This document shows, piece by piece, positions 1 to 6,904 of a stretch of 12,518 bases of DNA. The notes below the pieces were generated by a model. The model worked only from the letters and a program-made list of their open reading frames with translations. It had not been told where the DNA came from and ran no database searches. How positions within the stretch are numbered: the first letter of the stretch is position 1; each line of letters begins with the position of its first letter. The translations under genes and the position numbers were made by a program. Source of the DNA: Oscillospiraceae bacterium (GTDB lineage: Bacteria > Bacillota > Clostridia > Oscillospirales > Acutalibacteraceae); NCBI GenBank assembly GCA_029012165.1, contig JAQXLO010000090.1, forward strand, positions 1-12,518, in the 5' to 3' direction.

Positions 1-304
1 TGTTCAGGCTGTCATCCCAAAGCAGGATGTAGGGATTCGCTCCGGTGTCCTTGCCGAATACGGCGAGGTTGTCGGCGAAAACATCCCCGTTTTCTGCGCT
101 GTCCAGACGCAGAACCTTGCTGTCGTAGCGGACAAAAACACGGGTGTCGATGATGCCGGGATTGTCCAAGTGCACCTGCACGGTGATCTGTTCGCCGACC
201 TTGCCGGACACACTGTCGGCAGTCAGCTTGCCCTGCACTGCGAATGCAGGCACGGAAAAGAGAATCGCAAACAGGAGGAAAAACGGAAGGATCGTTTTTT
301 TCAT
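1..304 (-). CDS. Secreted cohesin-domain protein, N-terminal part (partial)
   Basis: The gene starts with ATG at 304-302 and runs off the left edge of the window after 101 codons. A good ribosome site (AAAGGAAAGGTGG) lies about 7 bases upstream. Residues 1-22 look like a Sec signal peptide: two lysines, a hydrophobic core, then AFA before VQGKL. The mature part begins at once with a cohesin-like beta-sandwich pattern: GEQITVQVHLDNPG, then an FVRYDSKVLRL strand, then AVFGKDTG and a late ILLWDDS strand. Cohesin and related carbohydrate-binding domains hold dockerin-bearing enzymes or sit in cell-surface proteins of Clostridia. Only about the first two thirds of such a domain is visible, so repeat number, dockerins and anchors cannot be judged. 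It is transcribed divergently from the atp operon and has no evident link to it. The domain call comes from pattern recognition alone. Confidence 0.75.
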   Translation of the reverse strand, partial: MKKTILPFFLLFAILFSVPAFAVQGKLTADSVSGKVGEQITVQVHLDNPGIIDTRVFVRYDSKVLRLDSAENGDVFADNLAVFGKDTGANPYILLWDDSLN

Positions 305-511
305 ACGGACGCCACCTTTCCTTTTGAGCATAGCATAACGCAAAATAAAAAGCAAGGGATTTGAAACGAACGGGACAAAAAGGGGAATAAACGGGTAAAA
401 GATGCAGTTTTTACGAAAAACGGATAGGAAAATTGTACAACTTTTCGCTTGTTTTTTTGTAGATAAGTGATATAATGTAGGTCGATTTCAGTTAGTAAGG
501 TTTGAATAAAA
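305..511. other. Divergent intergenic region between the cohesin gene and the atp operon
   Basis: This AT-rich gap separates two divergent genes. It contains the atp promoter at 449-476. No convincing promoter for the minus-strand cohesin gene could be picked out; the nearest -10-like string on that strand is TATGCT, without a well-spaced -35. A short perfect hairpin (GTTTTT at 407-412 with AAAAAC at 416-421) is present but is not followed by a T run. No small open reading frame with a ribosome site was seen. Confidence 0.6.
449..476 (+). promoter_or_regulatory. Promoter of the atp operon (extended -10)
   Basis: A consensus TATAAT lies at 471-476, preceded by TG at 468-469, which gives an extended -10 (TGATATAAT). 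A TTGTTT hexamer at 449-454 is spaced 16 bases upstream. Transcription should start near 483, about 30 bases before the first gene at 512. This is the only strong plus-strand promoter seen upstream of the nine-gene ATP synthase cluster, so it is inferred to drive the whole operon. Confidence 0.75.
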
Positions 512-778
512 ATGAAAGTTCTCTTTGCGCTGCTCGGCATTGCGTTCGGAGCAGTCGAATTTTTTTGGACAAAAGCGATTGCCGGCCGGGTGACGGCGGG
601 CGAAAAGTTTATCCTCCTGCTGGTCGTCAAGCTGGCGTCCTATGCGCTGGTTCTGGTGCCGGTTTTTCTGGCGCCGAAGATCGAATATATTCTGCCCTTT
701 GGGATCGGTGCAGGCGCCGCAGTTTTGGGGACTGCGCTGGTTCTGTTTGCATACCATATTGTGAAAGAAAAGAGGTGA
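512..778 (+). CDS. Small membrane protein in the atpI position
   Basis: This is an 88-residue hydrophobic protein, first in the atp operon, starting at ATG 512 with a weak AAGG site about 11 bases upstream. It has an amphipathic or hydrophobic N-terminal stretch (residues about 2-19), a clear membrane helix at about 34-55 and another at about 60-83, and it ends in a basic KEKR tail. In many bacteria the gene before atpB is atpI, which encodes a small membrane protein that helps c-ring assembly or Mg2+ supply. This protein has the right place and character but is shorter than typical AtpI (about 120 residues, four helices), and I see no diagnostic motif. Calling it AtpI-like is therefore an inference from position. 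Its stop codon overlaps the ribosome site of atpB, so the two are probably translated in a coupled way. Confidence 0.7.
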   Translation: MKVLFALLGIAFGAVEFFWTKAIAGRVTAGEKFILLLVVKLASYALVLVPVFLAPKIEYILPFGIGAGAAVLGTALVLFAYHIVKEKR

Positions 779-780
779 TT
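771..780 (+). promoter_or_regulatory. Ribosome site that fixes the TTG start of atpB
   Basis: AGAGGTGATT at 771-780 is a near-perfect anti-16S match. It lies about 8 bases before TTG at 786 and overlaps the stop codon (TGA, 776-778) of the preceding gene. No ATG in the atpB frame has comparable support, so TTG 786 is the likely start and the long N-terminus of AtpB appears to be genuinely translated. Confidence 0.75.
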
Positions 781-785
781 CGTTT

Positions 786-1676
786 TTGGATTTAGCAACC
801 GTGATTAAGCTTTCGGTGTCCGCTGTTTTGTTCGTGGTGTTTTTGGTGCTGTACTGCAAAAGGCGGCACGACGCCATGGAGGAGACGGACGTTAAGAAGG
901 CGAAGAAGAAAAAACGGCTGCCCTTTTTCGGCATGCTGATCGCCGCATGGTTTTTCGTAGCGTGTGTGGTCAATTTGATCACGGGCGGCTCCAAGGGCAT
1001 CGGCGTGGAGTTCGAGATGTTTGCGCCTCGTGTGCAGATCGGCGGGTTTTCCGTGGCGCAGACGACCGTTACGGGCTATATCGTGTTGGCAGTCGTTGCC
1101 GTACTTGCCGTGCTGTTTCGACTGTTCGCCGTGCCGAAATTCAAGGACGAGCCGAAGGGACTGCAAAACATCATGGAGGCGGCAGTGGAGTTTGTGGACA
1201 AATTCGTCCACGACAATGCGGGTGACCTGTCCCCGGAACTGCCGGCGTATATGTTTTCCGTGGCGGTGTTTCTCATCGGCTGTGCCGTGACGGAGCTTTT
1301 CGGACAGCGTCCGCCCACGGCGGATATTGAGGTGACGCTCTCTTTGGCGCTGTGCACATTCTTCCTCATCAACTACTACGGCGTCAAGAAAAAGCGGCTG
1401 TCCGGGCGCATCAAGGCGCTGGCGTCTCCCTCGCCGCTGATCATGCCCATGCGGATGCTCAGCGACTGCGCCACACCCGTGTCTTTGGCGTGCCGTCTGT
1501 TCGGCAATATGCTCGGCGGCATGATCGTCATGGATCTGCTCAAAAACTCCCTCGGCGGCTACGCTGTGGGCATGACGGCGCTGGCGGGACTGTACTTTAA
1601 CCTGTTCCACCCGCTGATTCAAACGTATATTTTTATTGTCCTTTCCCTCACCTTTATCCGTGAGGCAACCGAATAA
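786..1676 (+). CDS. atpB: ATP synthase F0 subunit a, with N-terminal extension
   Basis: Subunit a is the stator half of the ion channel; it passes ions to and from the c-ring through two half-channels. The family core starts near residue 73 and is well conserved. It includes PKGLQNIMEAAVEFV, GQRPPTADIEVTLSLAL, the essential arginine in SLACRLFGNMLGG (R237, codon at 1494) and HPLIQTYIF, whose glutamine (Q279) matches E. coli Q252. At 296 residues the protein is longer than most Clostridia homologues (about 220-250). The excess is N-terminal: a predicted membrane helix (about 5-23), a very basic loop with a KKAKKKKR cluster (about 24-45) and a second helix (about 48-66) before the usual first helix at about 92-114. 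Translation starts at TTG with a strong ribosome site. The gene is followed by atpE after 18 bases. Confidence 0.93.
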   Translation: MDLATVIKLSVSAVLFVVFLVLYCKRRHDAMEETDVKKAKKKKRLPFFGMLIAAWFFVACVVNLITGGSKGIGVEFEMFAPRVQIGGFSVAQTTVTGYIVLAVVAVLAVLFRLFAVPKFKDEPKGLQNIMEAAVEFVDKFVHDNAGDLSPELPAYMFSVAVFLIGCAVTELFGQRPPTADIEVTLSLALCTFFLINYYGVKKKRLSGRIKALASPSPLIMPMRMLSDCATPVSLACRLFGNMLGGMIVMDLLKNSLGGYAVGMTALAGLYFNLFHPLIQTYIFIVLSLTFIREATE

Positions 1677-1694
1677 CTTTGGAGGTACAAAACT

Positions 1695-1907
1695 ATGACA
1701 GCAATCGCAGCAGCACTGGCACTTCTCCCCGCACTGGGCGCAGGTATTATGATGGGCTTTGCCACCAGCAAAGCGGTGGACGCCACCGCACGGCAGCCCG
1801 AGGCGTCGGGCAAGATCAATTCCATCCTGCTTCTCGGTCTTGCACTGGCAGAATCCACCGCAATTTATTCTTTTGTTATCGCACTGATTCTTTCCACGAA
1901 ATCTTAA
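1695..1907 (+). CDS. atpE: ATP synthase F0 subunit c (rotor ring)
   Basis: This 70-residue hairpin of two membrane helices forms the rotating ring. The polar loop has the family signature RQPE (33-36), and the ion-binding carboxylate is E53 in LALAESTAIYSF. Aligned by the RQP loop to the Na+-binding c subunit of Ilyobacter tartaricus (offset 12), E65, S66, T67 and Y70 are kept as E53, S54, T55 and Y58, but the glutamine ligand Q32 is M20. The inner helix normally has a GxGxGxGxG packing motif; here it reads GAGIMMG, with M19 at a position that is usually glycine. Ion specificity is therefore unclear: part of the Na+ set is present, but one key ligand is missing. The start is ATG 1695, behind a GGAGG site. 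The protein is shorter than most (75-90) and ends in STKS. Confidence 0.95.
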   Translation: MTAIAAALALLPALGAGIMMGFATSKAVDATARQPEASGKINSILLLGLALAESTAIYSFVIALILSTKS

Positions 1908-1932
1908 GGCATGAACGAAAGGCGAATGACGC

Positions 1933-2442
1933 ATGTTAGGTTTGGATTTTTCTAAAATACCCATGGATATTCTTTTGAATCTGCTGAACATCGTTCTGCT
2001 GTTTCTCATCGTGCGCAAGCTGGCGTATAAGCCCGTGCGCAAATTCATGGACGAGCGCACCGCCCGTGTGACGGCCGCCGCCGCAGAAGCCGCAGCCAAG
2101 AGCGCCGAGGCGGATGCGGCCAAGGCGAAGTACGAGGCGATGCTCTCGGACGGGCAGACGCAGAAGGCGAAAGCGCTGGAGGATGCGAAAAAACAGGCGA
2201 GTGCAGAAGCCGCCGAGATCGTGGAGCAAGCAAACCGCCGGGCGGAAGCGATTATGGACGAGGCAAAGCGCCAAGCGAAGCAGACCCGCAACGACGCCCT
2301 GAAGGATATGCAGGGGGATGTGGTGTCACTGGCGTTCGACATCAGTGAAAAGCTGTTGGAGCGCAGTGTGCGGGACGACGACACAAAGAAAATGGCGGAC
2401 CGTCTGTTTGACGGGCGCCTGAACGGTGGGGACAGCCAATGA
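1933..2442 (+). CDS. atpF: ATP synthase F0 subunit b (peripheral stalk)
   Basis: Subunit b is the dimeric stalk that links the membrane stator to the F1 head. The 169-residue protein has a single N-terminal membrane helix (about 12-28, ILLNLLNIVLLFLIV), followed by KPVRKFMDERTARV at the membrane exit. A long alanine-, glutamate- and lysine-rich coiled coil runs from about 45 to 125, and then a C-terminal part (VVSLAFDISEKLLER) that in the family contacts delta. The length is ordinary, so the missing N-terminal domain of delta has not been fused here, unlike mycobacterial b-delta. The stop codon overlaps the start of the next gene (ATGA at 2439-2442), which implies translational coupling. Confidence 0.93.
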   Translation: MLGLDFSKIPMDILLNLLNIVLLFLIVRKLAYKPVRKFMDERTARVTAAAAEAAAKSAEADAAKAKYEAMLSDGQTQKAKALEDAKKQASAEAAEIVEQANRRAEAIMDEAKRQAKQTRNDALKDMQGDVVSLAFDISEKLLERSVRDDDTKKMADRLFDGRLNGGDSQ

Positions 2443-2654
2443 AGACGGCGAAAATTGTTTGTGCGGGCAATGTATCCGATGCGGCATACAGGGACTTGTG
2501 CGCACGTTTGTGTGCGCAGTTCGGCGAAATCCGATTCGAGAAAGAGACGGACGCCTCTTTGGTGGGCGGATTTATCGTGCTGTACGACGGCAAGGTGTAC
2601 GACATGAGCCTGCGCACACAGCTGGAAGCACTGCGCAACGCTTGCGCACAGTAA
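2439..2654 (+). CDS. atpH: C-terminal-domain-only ATP synthase delta subunit
   Basis: This 71-residue protein lies exactly where atpH belongs, between atpF and atpA. It aligns only with the last third of delta/OSCP. AKIVCAGNVSDAAYRDL matches the strand and helix opening the C-terminal domain, FEKETDASLVGGFIVLYDGKVYD matches the hallmark DxSLIGG...GDxxxD, and SLRTQLEALRNA matches the final SVRxxLxxLxxxL helix. A normal delta has about 175-180 residues; the whole N-terminal six-helix bundle (about 105 residues) that clamps the alpha N-terminus is absent. It cannot be hidden upstream, because the gene overlaps atpF by the ATGA at 2439-2442, and GGTGGGGA ahead of it serves as ribosome site. The intact motif, clean domain boundary and preserved operon position argue for a functional reduced subunit rather than a decayed gene. 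The remaining domain is the one that binds subunit b in known enzymes. Confidence 0.85.
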   Translation: MKTAKIVCAGNVSDAAYRDLCARLCAQFGEIRFEKETDASLVGGFIVLYDGKVYDMSLRTQLEALRNACAQ

Positions 2655-2667
2655 GGGGGAGTCGTCT

Positions 2668-4149
2668 ATGCGTATGAATCTCAGCGATTTCCTGAAACAG
2701 AAAATAGAACAATTCGAGCCGACGCCCGTTGTTTACGCCTACGGCACAGTCAGCCGAGTGGGGGACGGCGTGGTTCGGGTGACAGGTCTGCCCGGCAGAA
2801 GCTACGGCGAGCTTTTGGCGTTTGACGGCGGCGCATTCGGGATGGCGATCGACCTCGAGGAGGACGGCGCAGGCGCTGTGCTTCTCGATACGGCGGATGT
2901 CGTGAGCGTCGGCACCCGTGTGCGTGGTACGGGACGTGTGTGCGACGTACCTGTCGGCGAGAATCTCGTGGGGCGTGTGATTGACCCGATCGGCCGTGCG
3001 CTCGACGGTGCGCCGCTCGAAGTGAAGCAATACTATCCCGTGGAGCGCCGTGCGCCCGATTTGGTCAGCCGCCGTGCCGTGGATACGCCGTTAGAAACGG
3101 GCGTTATTTCCGTGGACAGTCTCGTTCCCATCGGCAGAGGACAGCGTGAGCTGATTATCGGCGACCGTCAGACGGGCAAGACCACCCTTGCGCTGGACAC
3201 CATCCTGAACCAGAAGGGCAAGGACGTGATCTGCATTTACTGCGCCATCGGGCAAAAAGCGTCTACGGTGTCCTCCGTCATAGAGACCTTGCGTGCCGAG
3301 GGCGCAATGCAGTACAGCATTGTCGTTGCGGCGACGGCTTCCGATTCTCCGGCACTGCAATATCTCTCACCCTACGCCGCTTGTGCGGTGGGGGAGTATT
3401 TCATGGAGCAGGGCAAGGACGTGCTGGTCGTTTACGATGACCTGTCCAAGCACGCCGTGGCATACAGGGCGATGTCGCTTCTTTTGCGCCGCTCTCCCGG
3501 ACGGGAAGCGTACCCCGGCGACATTTTTTATCTGCACAGCCGTTTGCTTGAGCGTGCGGCGTGTCTGTCGCACGAAAAGGGCGGCGGCACGCTGACGGCA
3601 CTGCCGATTATCGAAACCAAGGGCGGCAACATCTCCGCCTATATCCCGACCAACGTGATTTCCATCACGGACGGTCAGATTTATTTAGAGTCCGAGCTGT
3701 TCCACAACGGCATCCGACCCGCCGTCAATACGGGACTGTCCGTGTCCCGTGTCGGCAGAGCCGCACAGCCGCAGGCGATGCGCAATGTCTCGGCGTCCCT
3801 GCGCATTGATTTGGCACAGTACCGTGAAATGGCGGTGTTCTCCCGATTCGGTTCCGATTTGGAGGCGTCCACCAAAAAATTGCTCGAGAGCGGCGAGCGG
3901 CTGACGAACCTGCTCACGCAGGCGAAACAGCTTCACTATTCGCTCAGCGAAAAGACGGCGCTGCTTTTGGCGTTTAAGCACGGCGGCTTCGACGATGCAG
4001 AGCCGAAGCAAATGCCGTCGGCGGCGGGAGCGCTTTTGCAGAAACTGCACGAAGCTTGCCCCGAGGCGATGGCACACATCGACCGAAGCGGCGACCTGTC
4101 CGAGGACGACAAAACGGCACTGCTCACGGCGGCGGGGTGTGCGGTATGA
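2668..4149 (+). CDS. atpA: ATP synthase F1 subunit alpha
   Basis: The non-catalytic nucleotide-binding subunit of the F1 head, 493 residues (typical 500-510). Domains in order: a short N-terminal helix (NLSDFLKQKIEQF), a beta-barrel opening with YGTVSRVGDGVVRVTGL, a nucleotide domain with P-loop GDRQTGKT (165-172) and VLVVYDDLSKHAVAYR, then a helical C-terminal domain. The arginine finger that reaches the catalytic site is present in SVSRVGR (R361). The N-terminal helix, which in known enzymes docks on the N-terminal domain of delta, is about two residues shorter than in Bacillus but not deleted, even though this operon lacks that delta domain. The start is ATG 2668, about 6 bases after AAGGGGGAG. 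The stop overlaps the atpG start (ATGA at 4146-4149). Confidence 0.97.
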   Translation: MRMNLSDFLKQKIEQFEPTPVVYAYGTVSRVGDGVVRVTGLPGRSYGELLAFDGGAFGMAIDLEEDGAGAVLLDTADVVSVGTRVRGTGRVCDVPVGENLVGRVIDPIGRALDGAPLEVKQYYPVERRAPDLVSRRAVDTPLETGVISVDSLVPIGRGQRELIIGDRQTGKTTLALDTILNQKGKDVICIYCAIGQKASTVSSVIETLRAEGAMQYSIVVAATASDSPALQYLSPYAACAVGEYFMEQGKDVLVVYDDLSKHAVAYRAMSLLLRRSPGREAYPGDIFYLHSRLLERAACLSHEKGGGTLTALPIIETKGGNISAYIPTNVISITDGQIYLESELFHNGIRPAVNTGLSVSRVGRAAQPQAMRNVSASLRIDLAQYREMAVFSRFGSDLEASTKKLLESGERLTNLLTQAKQLHYSLSEKTALLLAFKHGGFDDAEPKQMPSAAGALLQKLHEACPEAMAHIDRSGDLSEDDKTALLTAAGCAV

Positions 4150-5042
4150 CGAAAAATATCAGCGAGATCAACCGCAACTTAGAGGCGATTGAGCAGACAC
4201 GGCACATCACCAACGCCATGTATCTGCTGTCCGTTTCCGCCATGCGAAAAAGCCTTTCGCAGGTTGATTACAGCCATCGGTATATGCGCCGTTTGTGTGC
4301 GTCGGTCAAGGACGTTTTGGAAAAGTCCCCCGATGTGCGCAGTTCCTTCAAAAGCGACGAGGCAGAATACCTCGGTCGGCGGGACACGGCGTTTTTCGTT
4401 ATCGGTTCGGACAAGAGCTTGTGCGGTGCATATAACTACAATATTGCCGCAGAAGTCGAGAACCGACTGCACACCGTACAGGACGAGGGGCGGGAAGCCA
4501 TTCTCTATACCGCAGGGACGAAGCTTGCGGAAATTCTGAAAAATCACGGCGTCGAGGTGTACAAAAACTTCGACGGCGCATCGCAGTACCCGACGATGCA
4601 GCAGGCGTACCGCATCGCCGAGGAATTGATTGATATTTATAAAGTCGGCTATGTGCAGGACATCTACGTCATTTTCACCGACTACGTTTCCGCCGCTGTA
4701 CAGCCTGTGCGTGTACACAAGCTGCTGCCGCTGGCGGTCGAGAATTTCGAGGACGTACCGTCGGTGGATTACAGTGCGCCGATGACCTATGAGCCGTCCG
4801 TCGAGGCGGTGTTCGGTGCGCTCGTGTCGCAGTATATGCAGGGTTATCTGTACAGCTGTCTTTGCAATGCGCTGGTGTGCGAAAACGTTGCCCGCATGAG
4901 CGCCATGCAGAGCGCCACCGAGAATGCTGATGCCATGCTCAAACAGCTCAGCACGGAGTATAACACGGCCCGCCAGTCGGCGATTACGGCGGAGCTGACG
5001 GAGATTGCGGCGGCGACAGAGCTGATGCAGCACGCCATTTGA
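4146..5042 (+). CDS. atpG: ATP synthase F1 subunit gamma
   Basis: Gamma is the central rotor shaft, whose coiled coil of N- and C-terminal helices turns within the alpha-beta ring. The 298-residue protein starts at ATG 4146, overlapping the stop of atpA. The N-terminal helix ISEINRNLEAIEQTRHITNAM matches the family (normally IKSVKNTQKITKAM) but diverges directly after it, with YLLSVSAMRKS where most have a VAAAKLRRA-type run. The Rossmann-like middle keeps GSDKSLCGAYNYN. The C-terminal helix is well conserved (ENVARMSAMQSATENAD, then YNTARQSAITAELTEI). No chloroplast-type regulatory insert is seen. It is one of the less conserved proteins of the operon, as is usual for gamma. Confidence 0.94.
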   Translation: MTKNISEINRNLEAIEQTRHITNAMYLLSVSAMRKSLSQVDYSHRYMRRLCASVKDVLEKSPDVRSSFKSDEAEYLGRRDTAFFVIGSDKSLCGAYNYNIAAEVENRLHTVQDEGREAILYTAGTKLAEILKNHGVEVYKNFDGASQYPTMQQAYRIAEELIDIYKVGYVQDIYVIFTDYVSAAVQPVRVHKLLPLAVENFEDVPSVDYSAPMTYEPSVEAVFGALVSQYMQGYLYSCLCNALVCENVARMSAMQSATENADAMLKQLSTEYNTARQSAITAELTEIAAATELMQHAI

Positions 5043-5072
5043 CCAATTCAGTTTAGAACAGGAGACGATACT

Positions 5073-6467
5073 ATGTCCTCCGAAATCATGCAAGGAACGA
5101 TCATCAAAATATCCGGCCCCGTACTGGACGTGCGTTTCCCGTCCGGCGCACAGCCGCACGTCCATGCGCTCCTCGCCACCGAAAACGGAAGCTGTCATAT
5201 GGAGGTTGCCTCCCAAATCAGCGACGGCGTGGTACGCTGTGTGGCGCTCGAGGCGACGGAGGGCTTGTCCTGCGGACTGACCGTGACGACAAGCGGCGAG
5301 GGCATCTGCGTGCCCGTGGGGGACAAGGTGCTCGGCAGAGTCGTGGACGTCCTCGGCAGACCCATTGACGGCAAGGGCGCCATCGAAGCGGAACACTATT
5401 TGCCCATTCACCGAGAAGCACCGGAGCTGCGACTGCAGAAACCGGCGACGGAAATCTTCGAGACCGGCATCAAGGTCATTGACCTGCTCGTTCCGTTCCC
5501 CAAGGGCGGCAAAATCGGTCTGTTCGGCGGCGCAGGCGTCGGCAAGACGGTGCTGATCATGGAGCTGATTCACAATGTCGCCAAGAAACACGGCGGCTAC
5601 TCCGTCTTTACGGGTATCGGCGAGCGCAGTCGAGAGGGTTCGGAGCTGATCACCGACATGGAAAACAGCGGCGTCATCCACAAGGCGATTTTGGCGTTCG
5701 GGCAGATGAACGAGCCGTCAGGCAGCCGTATGCGTGTGGCGCTGTCGGGACTGACGATGGCGGAGTATCTGCGGGACGAGAAAAACAAGGACGTTCTGCT
5801 GTTTATCGACAACATCTACCGCTATGTCCAAGCGGGCAACGAGGTGAGTACCCTGCTCGGCAGACTTCCCTCGGCGGCGGGTTATCAGCCGACGCTTGCC
5901 AATGAGTTGGGCGAGTTAGAGGAACGAATCGCCTCCACGGACAAAGGCTCGATTACCTCGGTGCAGGCAGTTTACGCTCCTGCGGACGACCTGACCGACC
6001 CGGCGCCGGCTTCGATTTTCTCCCATCTGGACGCCACGACCGTGCTGTCCCGTGAGATTGCCGAGCAGGGCATTTATCCCGCTGTGGACCCGCTCGCATC
6101 CGCAAGCCGTTTGCTGGAAAAAGAGTATGTCGGCGAAACGCACTACCGAGTCGCCATGCAGGTACAGCAGACGATTCAGCGCTACCAAGACCTCAAGGAC
6201 ATCATCGCCATCCTCGGCATGGATGAGCTGTCCAAGGAGGATAAGCTCACGGTTCACCGTGCCCGCAAATTGCAGAGATTCATGTCCCAGCCGCTGTTTG
6301 TGGCCAAGGCGTTTGTCGGAACAGAAGGGCGGTTTGTCCCTGTGGAAAAGACCGTGGAGAGCTTCCGTCGGATCGTGGACGGCGAAGTGGACGATCTGCC
6401 CGAGGCGGCGTTTTTCATGGTCGGCGACATCGACGACGCCATCCGAAAAGCCGAAACGCTGGGATAA
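5073..6467 (+). CDS. atpD: ATP synthase F1 subunit beta (catalytic)
   Basis: The catalytic subunit that makes or hydrolyses ATP; 464 residues, a normal length. It has the P-loop GGAGVGKT (152-159, with K158), the catalytic glutamate and arginine in GERSREG (E184, R185; E184 equals E. coli E181), and the Walker B strand VLLFIDNIYRY. Further marks are DPAPASIFSHLDATT and the lever region GMDELSKEDKL (from M383), where the usual DELSEED reads DELSKED. This puts a lysine in the acidic loop that touches gamma and epsilon; the loop tolerates such changes in other species. The start is ATG 5073, behind AGGAG at 5060-5064. It sits 30 bases after atpG and 10 bases before atpC. All catalytic residues looked for are present. 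Confidence 0.97.
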   Translation: MSSEIMQGTIIKISGPVLDVRFPSGAQPHVHALLATENGSCHMEVASQISDGVVRCVALEATEGLSCGLTVTTSGEGICVPVGDKVLGRVVDVLGRPIDGKGAIEAEHYLPIHREAPELRLQKPATEIFETGIKVIDLLVPFPKGGKIGLFGGAGVGKTVLIMELIHNVAKKHGGYSVFTGIGERSREGSELITDMENSGVIHKAILAFGQMNEPSGSRMRVALSGLTMAEYLRDEKNKDVLLFIDNIYRYVQAGNEVSTLLGRLPSAAGYQPTLANELGELEERIASTDKGSITSVQAVYAPADDLTDPAPASIFSHLDATTVLSREIAEQGIYPAVDPLASASRLLEKEYVGETHYRVAMQVQQTIQRYQDLKDIIAILGMDELSKEDKLTVHRARKLQRFMSQPLFVAKAFVGTEGRFVPVEKTVESFRRIVDGEVDDLPEAAFFMVGDIDDAIRKAETLG

Positions 6468-6477
6468 GGTACTGCGT

Positions 6478-6882
6478 ATGAATACATTTAAACTGGACAT
6501 CAATACGCCCGAAAAACGCTACCTTTCCGTACAGGCGCAGATGCTCAAAATCAATCTCCCCGACGGAGAGTATGTGCTTTTGGCGGGGCACGAACCCGTC
6601 ACAGCAGCACTGGATTTCGGCTTGCTCCAGTACCGCAATGCCGAGGGAGAGCTGCACGAGGTGCTGTGCGCAGACGGATTTGTGGAGATGCGTCCCGACG
6701 GCGTTGCCGTATTCACACGGGAGTGTATGGATGCGGACGTTTTGGACAGAGCGCAGGAAAAGGAAGAAACGGAAAAGATGATTGCCCGTCAAAAGTACGA
6801 GCAAAGCCGTATCACCCACCACAGCAACACGATTTTCCTCGCCCGTACTATGGAGCGCAGACGAAAAAAACGGTATAGATAA
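6478..6882 (+). CDS. atpC: ATP synthase F1 subunit epsilon
   Basis: Epsilon joins gamma to the c-ring and, through its C-terminal helices, can inhibit ATP hydrolysis. The 134-residue protein has the N-terminal beta-sandwich (FKLDINTPEKRYLSVQAQMLKINLPDGEYVLL in outline, then GFVEMRPDGVAVFTREC) and a helical C-terminal part from about residue 84 (VLDRAQEKEETEKMIARQKY). The usual LPGxxGxxGILxxHxP loop is shortened to LPDGEYVLLAGHEPV. The tail is strongly basic (MERRRKKRYR). A Bacillus PS3-type ATP-binding motif (I/L-D-x-x-R-A) is not present in exact form; the local sequence is DVLDRA. The start at ATG 6478 is preceded by AAGG, about 8 bases upstream. It is the last ATP synthase gene of the cluster. 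Confidence 0.93.
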   Translation: MNTFKLDINTPEKRYLSVQAQMLKINLPDGEYVLLAGHEPVTAALDFGLLQYRNAEGELHEVLCADGFVEMRPDGVAVFTRECMDADVLDRAQEKEETEKMIARQKYEQSRITHHSNTIFLARTMERRRKKRYR

Positions 6883-6904
6883 ACCTGATTTTGAAGGAAT
6901 GACG

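Noticed and set aside
369..424. Three AACGG-type repeats at 369, 390 and 419 upstream of the atp promoter
   Set aside because: Spacing is irregular (21 and 29 bases) and matches extend only six or so bases in AT-rich sequence; no convincing operator array.
792..2384. A 530-codon open frame on the minus strand across atpB, atpE and atpF
   Set aside because: It lies opposite three well-supported ATP synthase genes, its translation is low-complexity and arginine/histidine-rich, and no ribosome site or family match is seen.
2439..2654. Idea that the short atpH is a frameshifted or decayed full-length gene
   Set aside because: There is no space for a remnant N-terminal half between atpF and this gene, the remaining signature residues are intact, and start, ribosome site and overlap are tidy.
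1695..6882. Possibility that the operon encodes a Na+-translocating N-ATPase or a V/A-type enzyme
   Set aside because: Gene order and all subunits (B-E-F-H-A-G-D-C) are those of a standard F-type operon; N-ATPase operons start with the beta and epsilon genes and lack delta and gamma in this order.
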